Assembly (NCBI GenBank): GCA_023436075.1 | Contig: JAEZKS010000223.1 | Span: 1 to 5,748, forward strand | Direction of reading: 5' to 3' | Length of the DNA: 5,748 nt | From: Methanobacteriota archaeon | Lineage (GTDB): Archaea > Halobacteriota > Methanocellia > Methanocellales > Methanocellaceae | Shown: in pieces, positions 4,099-5,748 of the stretch | Position numbering within the stretch: position 1 is the first letter of the stretch | Layout of the letters: every line of letters starts with the position of its first letter | Made by a program: the position numbers and the translations under genes | The notes under the pieces: generated by a model | Told to the model about the DNA's origin: nothing | What the model saw: only the letters and a program-made list of their open reading frames with translations | Databases searched by the model: none

Positions 4099-4892
4099 CA
4101 GTCGGCCAGGTCAAAGCAGAGGTAGCCGTGTATCGAAACGATTCCGGGCGCGGGCACGCCATGCGATCTGGAGTCTACCGTAGATTTCCATGCATTGTAG
4201 ACCGGCTCGAAGTTCACGCCAGTCACATCGCGGAAAGCCATTTCGAAATCAGAAGAAGGCGATCTGATGATGCTGACCAACGCCTGCGTGCCAAATTGCT
4301 CTGCTATATACTTGCACAGGCTGAATGACTGCAGGTAGCCATTCTTGCAGATCGCGTACTCGTCGTTATCGATGGCCTTCGCGATCTCGTCCAGGCTCAT
4401 GAATCCGTTCGAGACGATGTACTTCGAGATTTTCACGTCGTCCAGCGGCTCATTCGAGAGGACCATGCATGTGCCTTCTTCCAGCCAGGCGAATTCCTTC
4501 CCACCCTTTTTATCGAGTATGTCGTTCAGCGCCAGGTGACATATCTCGTGCGTTGCAACGCACGCAAGCGATTTCTTATCCTTCAGCGTCTTGTCACGCA
4601 ACACGATCGTGCTCGACCGGGGATTCCACGCGGAAAAAGCCTCCACATGCTTGCCGATGCCATCCATCTTCGTGTCATCGATCACGAGCACGTTGATGTT
4701 ATTCGGCAAGTTCCCGAAATAGCTGTTGATCGTCTGATAGCATCCCTCGAGCATCCGGCCGATCCCCGCCGAAACCCCGTCAGAGTCCCCGTACTTGATG
4801 CTGAAATGCATAGTCCGCTCACCAATGCTGCCCATGCCACCGATACCGGCCATGAGCACTAACGCGACGCACACCAATGCCATCCACTTCAT
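4098..4892 (-). CDS. Exported peptidase-MA-like zinc metalloprotease
   Basis: From ATG 4892 the product has 264 residues. Residues 1-21 (M-K-W-M-A-L-V-C-V-A-L-V-L-M-A-G...) form a signal peptide or N-terminal anchor; there is no lipobox Cys. The gluzincin zinc site is H115-E116-I117-C118-H119, with a W-L-E-E-G motif (136-140) supplying the third ligand, probably E139, 20 residues on. The C-terminal F-E-P-V-Y-N-A-W pattern also fits the peptidase MA family. It should cleave proteins or peptides outside the membrane; the substrate is unknown. The longer reading frame begins at ATG 4934, but a TATA box at 4914-4922 lies inside that extension and predicts transcription starting at 4892, so a leaderless mRNA with this start is preferred. 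It ends at 4098, beside the promoter of the next gene. Confidence 0.83.
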   Translation of the reverse strand: MKWMALVCVALVLMAGIGGMGSIGERTMHFSIKYGDSDGVSAGIGRMLEGCYQTINSYFGNLPNNINVLVIDDTKMDGIGKHVEAFSAWNPRSSTIVLRDKTLKDKKSLACVATHEICHLALNDILDKKGGKEFAWLEEGTCMVLSNEPLDDVKISKYIVSNGFMSLDEIAKAIDNDEYAICKNGYLQSFSLCKYIAEQFGTQALVSIIRSPSSDFEMAFRDVTGVNFEPVYNAWKSTVDSRSHGVPAPGIVSIHGYLCFDLAD

Positions 4893-4913
4893 GATCGGCC
4901 TGTTATCTCCGCA

Positions 4914-4922
4914 ATTATATAG
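4914..4922 (-). promoter_or_regulatory. TATA box of the peptidase gene, decides the start codon
   Basis: CTATATAAT on the minus strand is a near-ideal TATA box; its centre at 4918 is 26 bases from the A of ATG 4892. This predicts a leaderless transcript and excludes the upstream ATG at 4934. Confidence 0.65.
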
Positions 4923-5007
4923 CCCGTAGTGCAAAAAATAACGGTCGCGTGAGGAAAACAGGGTCTGGCAACCGTCGAATGCTCTGCCCCGGCTTTTGCG
5001 TGCGCGC

Positions 5008-5028
5008 GAGGCCGCTGCAGAGGCCGCT
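5008..5028. repeat. Short direct repeat between Nudix and peptidase genes
   Basis: GAGGCCGCT occurs twice (5008-5016, 5020-5028) separated by GCA. The spacer 4923-5058 otherwise shows only the small inverted repeat AGAG-GG-CTCT (5041-5050) just past the Nudix stop. Confidence 0.4.
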
Positions 5029-5058
5029 CTATTTGACGACAGAGGGCTCTCTTAGGCT

Positions 5059-5484
5059 TTAATCATCTGGCCCTATGCGCAGCGTGAACGCATCGATACC
5101 ATCCCTGCTAGGCAGGGTAATCCGCTCTGGAAGCTCGTCGAGGCTCTGCCATTCGATTTTCAAATGTTTCTCCGGCTCCGCGTTCGCAGGCTCGCCGTCG
5201 CAGCTACACAGATATAATATACTGACCCAGTGCTCGCCGTCAAACGTCCTGTCCGAGACGCCAAGAAAATCGATCCTGGTCACGGTCAGGCCGGTCTCTT
5301 CCTTTACTTCCCGTTTCACGGCATCTTCAAGCCGCTCGAAGGTTTCGACCATGCCGCCAGGTATCGTCCATAGTCCCCGATTATTGCGGCAGGCATCGGA
5401 TCGAAGCAGCATAAGCACTCTGCCGTCCCGCACGATCACGGCCCCGACGCCGAGCCCGACGTAGTCCCTGCCAGGTTTCATCAT
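5059..5484 (-). CDS. Nudix hydrolase (MutT/NUDT15-like)
   Basis: A 141-residue, single-domain Nudix hydrolase, a normal length for the family. The Nudix box is complete: G44-x5-E50-x7-R58-E59-V60-K61-E62-E63-T64-G65-L66, with the last glutamates binding the catalytic metal. The N-terminal V-G-L-G-V-G-A-V-I-V strand, L-W-T-I-P-G-G before the box, and A-E-P-E-K-H...W-Q-S-L-D-E-L-P after it resemble the NUDT15/MTH2-like nucleoside triphosphate diphosphatases. It would hydrolyse a nucleoside diphosphate linked to another group in the cytoplasm, perhaps oxidised or non-canonical nucleotides; the exact substrate cannot be read from sequence. The start is ATG 5484 or the adjoining ATG 5481. There is no Shine-Dalgarno; a weak TATA box at 5508-5518 fits a leaderless mRNA. 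It ends 166 bases before the peptidase start. Confidence 0.9.
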   Translation of the reverse strand: MMKPGRDYVGLGVGAVIVRDGRVLMLLRSDACRNNRGLWTIPGGMVETFERLEDAVKREVKEETGLTVTRIDFLGVSDRTFDGEHWVSILYLCSCDGEPANAEPEKHLKIEWQSLDELPERITLPSRDGIDAFTLRIGPDD

Positions 5485-5500
5485 TATCAGGTAGCAGGCT

Positions 5501-5560
5501 TTCAGGGCTTGTAAACCTTTCTGCCAGGTCTTCAGGGCTGGTTAGCCGTTCTGCTTACGA
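5501..5560. repeat. Two tandem 30-base units covering the Nudix promoter
   Basis: Units start at 5501 and 5531; each begins TTCAGGGCT and continues to CTGC, with 20 of the first 24 positions identical. Unit 1 includes the weak TATA box AGGTTTACAAG (minus strand, 5518-5508) whose centre is about 28 bases from the Nudix ATG. A period of 30 bases is close to three helical turns, so paired regulator sites on one face of the DNA are possible. Confidence 0.5.
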
Positions 5561-5567
5561 CATCTCA

Positions 5568-5589
5568 GGAGGGGGCTCCCGCCCCCTCC
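5568..5589. repeat. GC-rich 9-pair hairpin
   Basis: GGAGGGGGC (5568-5576) pairs perfectly with GCCCCCTCC (5581-5589) around a TCCC loop. It would be very stable in RNA. No T-run follows on either strand, so it is not a standard terminator; it may end an mRNA that enters from the right, or be part of a structured element. Confidence 0.5.
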
Positions 5590-5748
5590 AGTCGCTACGA
5601 TAGTCAAGAGGCACCTTCGTGCCGGTCACGGCCTCCGCTGGCCTCCCCTGGCTACACCGCTCCGCTTCGCTACGCGGACAGATCAAACAACTCAGCCCTG
5701 ACATGCGAAGATATTAGCCTGTACAAGGATTGTCGCATAGCTTGTGCT
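5590..5748. other. Right-end non-coding stretch with small repeats
   Basis: No gene is supported. The stretch holds a hairpin GGCAC-CTTC-GTGCC (5610-5623), a 10-base near-repeat GGCCTCCGCT/GGCCTCCCCT (5630-5649), a stem TCCGC/GCGGA (5661-5678), the octamer TCGCTACG twice (5592-5599, 5667-5674), and ATGCGA/TCGCAT (5703-5738). A minus-strand frame enters from the right edge and stops at 5670, which could be the last 25 codons of another gene, but this is too short to call. Confidence 0.35.

Noticed and set aside
5670..5748. C-terminal end of another minus-strand gene entering from the right
   Set aside because: Only 25 codons lie in the window and no motif is recognisable; the sequence beyond the edge is needed.
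1..5748. CRISPR array or defence system
   Set aside because: No regularly spaced repeats with unique spacers are seen, and none of the genes carries a recognisable nuclease, helicase or toxin motif of a defence system.

Overview
The window reads as chromosome from a methanogenic archaeon of the Methanocella/Methanosarcina side of the Euryarchaeota; the exact genus is an inference. Evidence: a chromosomal protein MC1 homologue, a XerA-type recombinase without a XerC/XerD pair, a tRNA-Cys without encoded CCA and with the archaeal CUGCAGA anticodon loop, TATA-box promoters placed for leaderless or very short-leader mRNAs, and T-rich terminators.

Layout. All seven protein genes lie on the minus strand; the tRNA is on the plus strand. 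From left to right: a YkgJ-type Cys-cluster protein (73-612); a XerA tyrosine recombinase (767-1591); tRNA-Cys(GCA) (1860-1932); about 600 bases without a protein gene (1933-2547) that hold a long imperfect inverted repeat, an 18-base palindrome and a strongly structured candidate RNA; a 55-residue KGG stress-type protein missed by length-limited ORF calling (2548-2715); an MC1 nucleoid protein (2816-3187); an unrecognised 215-residue protein (3414-4061); an exported peptidase-MA-like zinc protease (4098-4892); a Nudix hydrolase (5059-5484); and a non-coding right end (5485-5748) with tandem 30-base repeats and GC-rich hairpins.

How the genes work together. Most genes have their own TATA-like box and several have their own terminator, so this looks like single-gene units rather than one operon. 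Chromosome maintenance (XerA, MC1) and stress or nucleotide-pool upkeep (KGG protein, Nudix) are loose themes, but no shared pathway can be shown. The most interesting stretch is 1860-2410: an odd tRNA-Cys (A73, five U in the variable loop) followed by the inverted repeat and then a candidate RNA at about 2245-2403. In that candidate, a 17-pair stem and a nested 8-pair stem are unbroken only if G-U wobbles are read on the plus strand.
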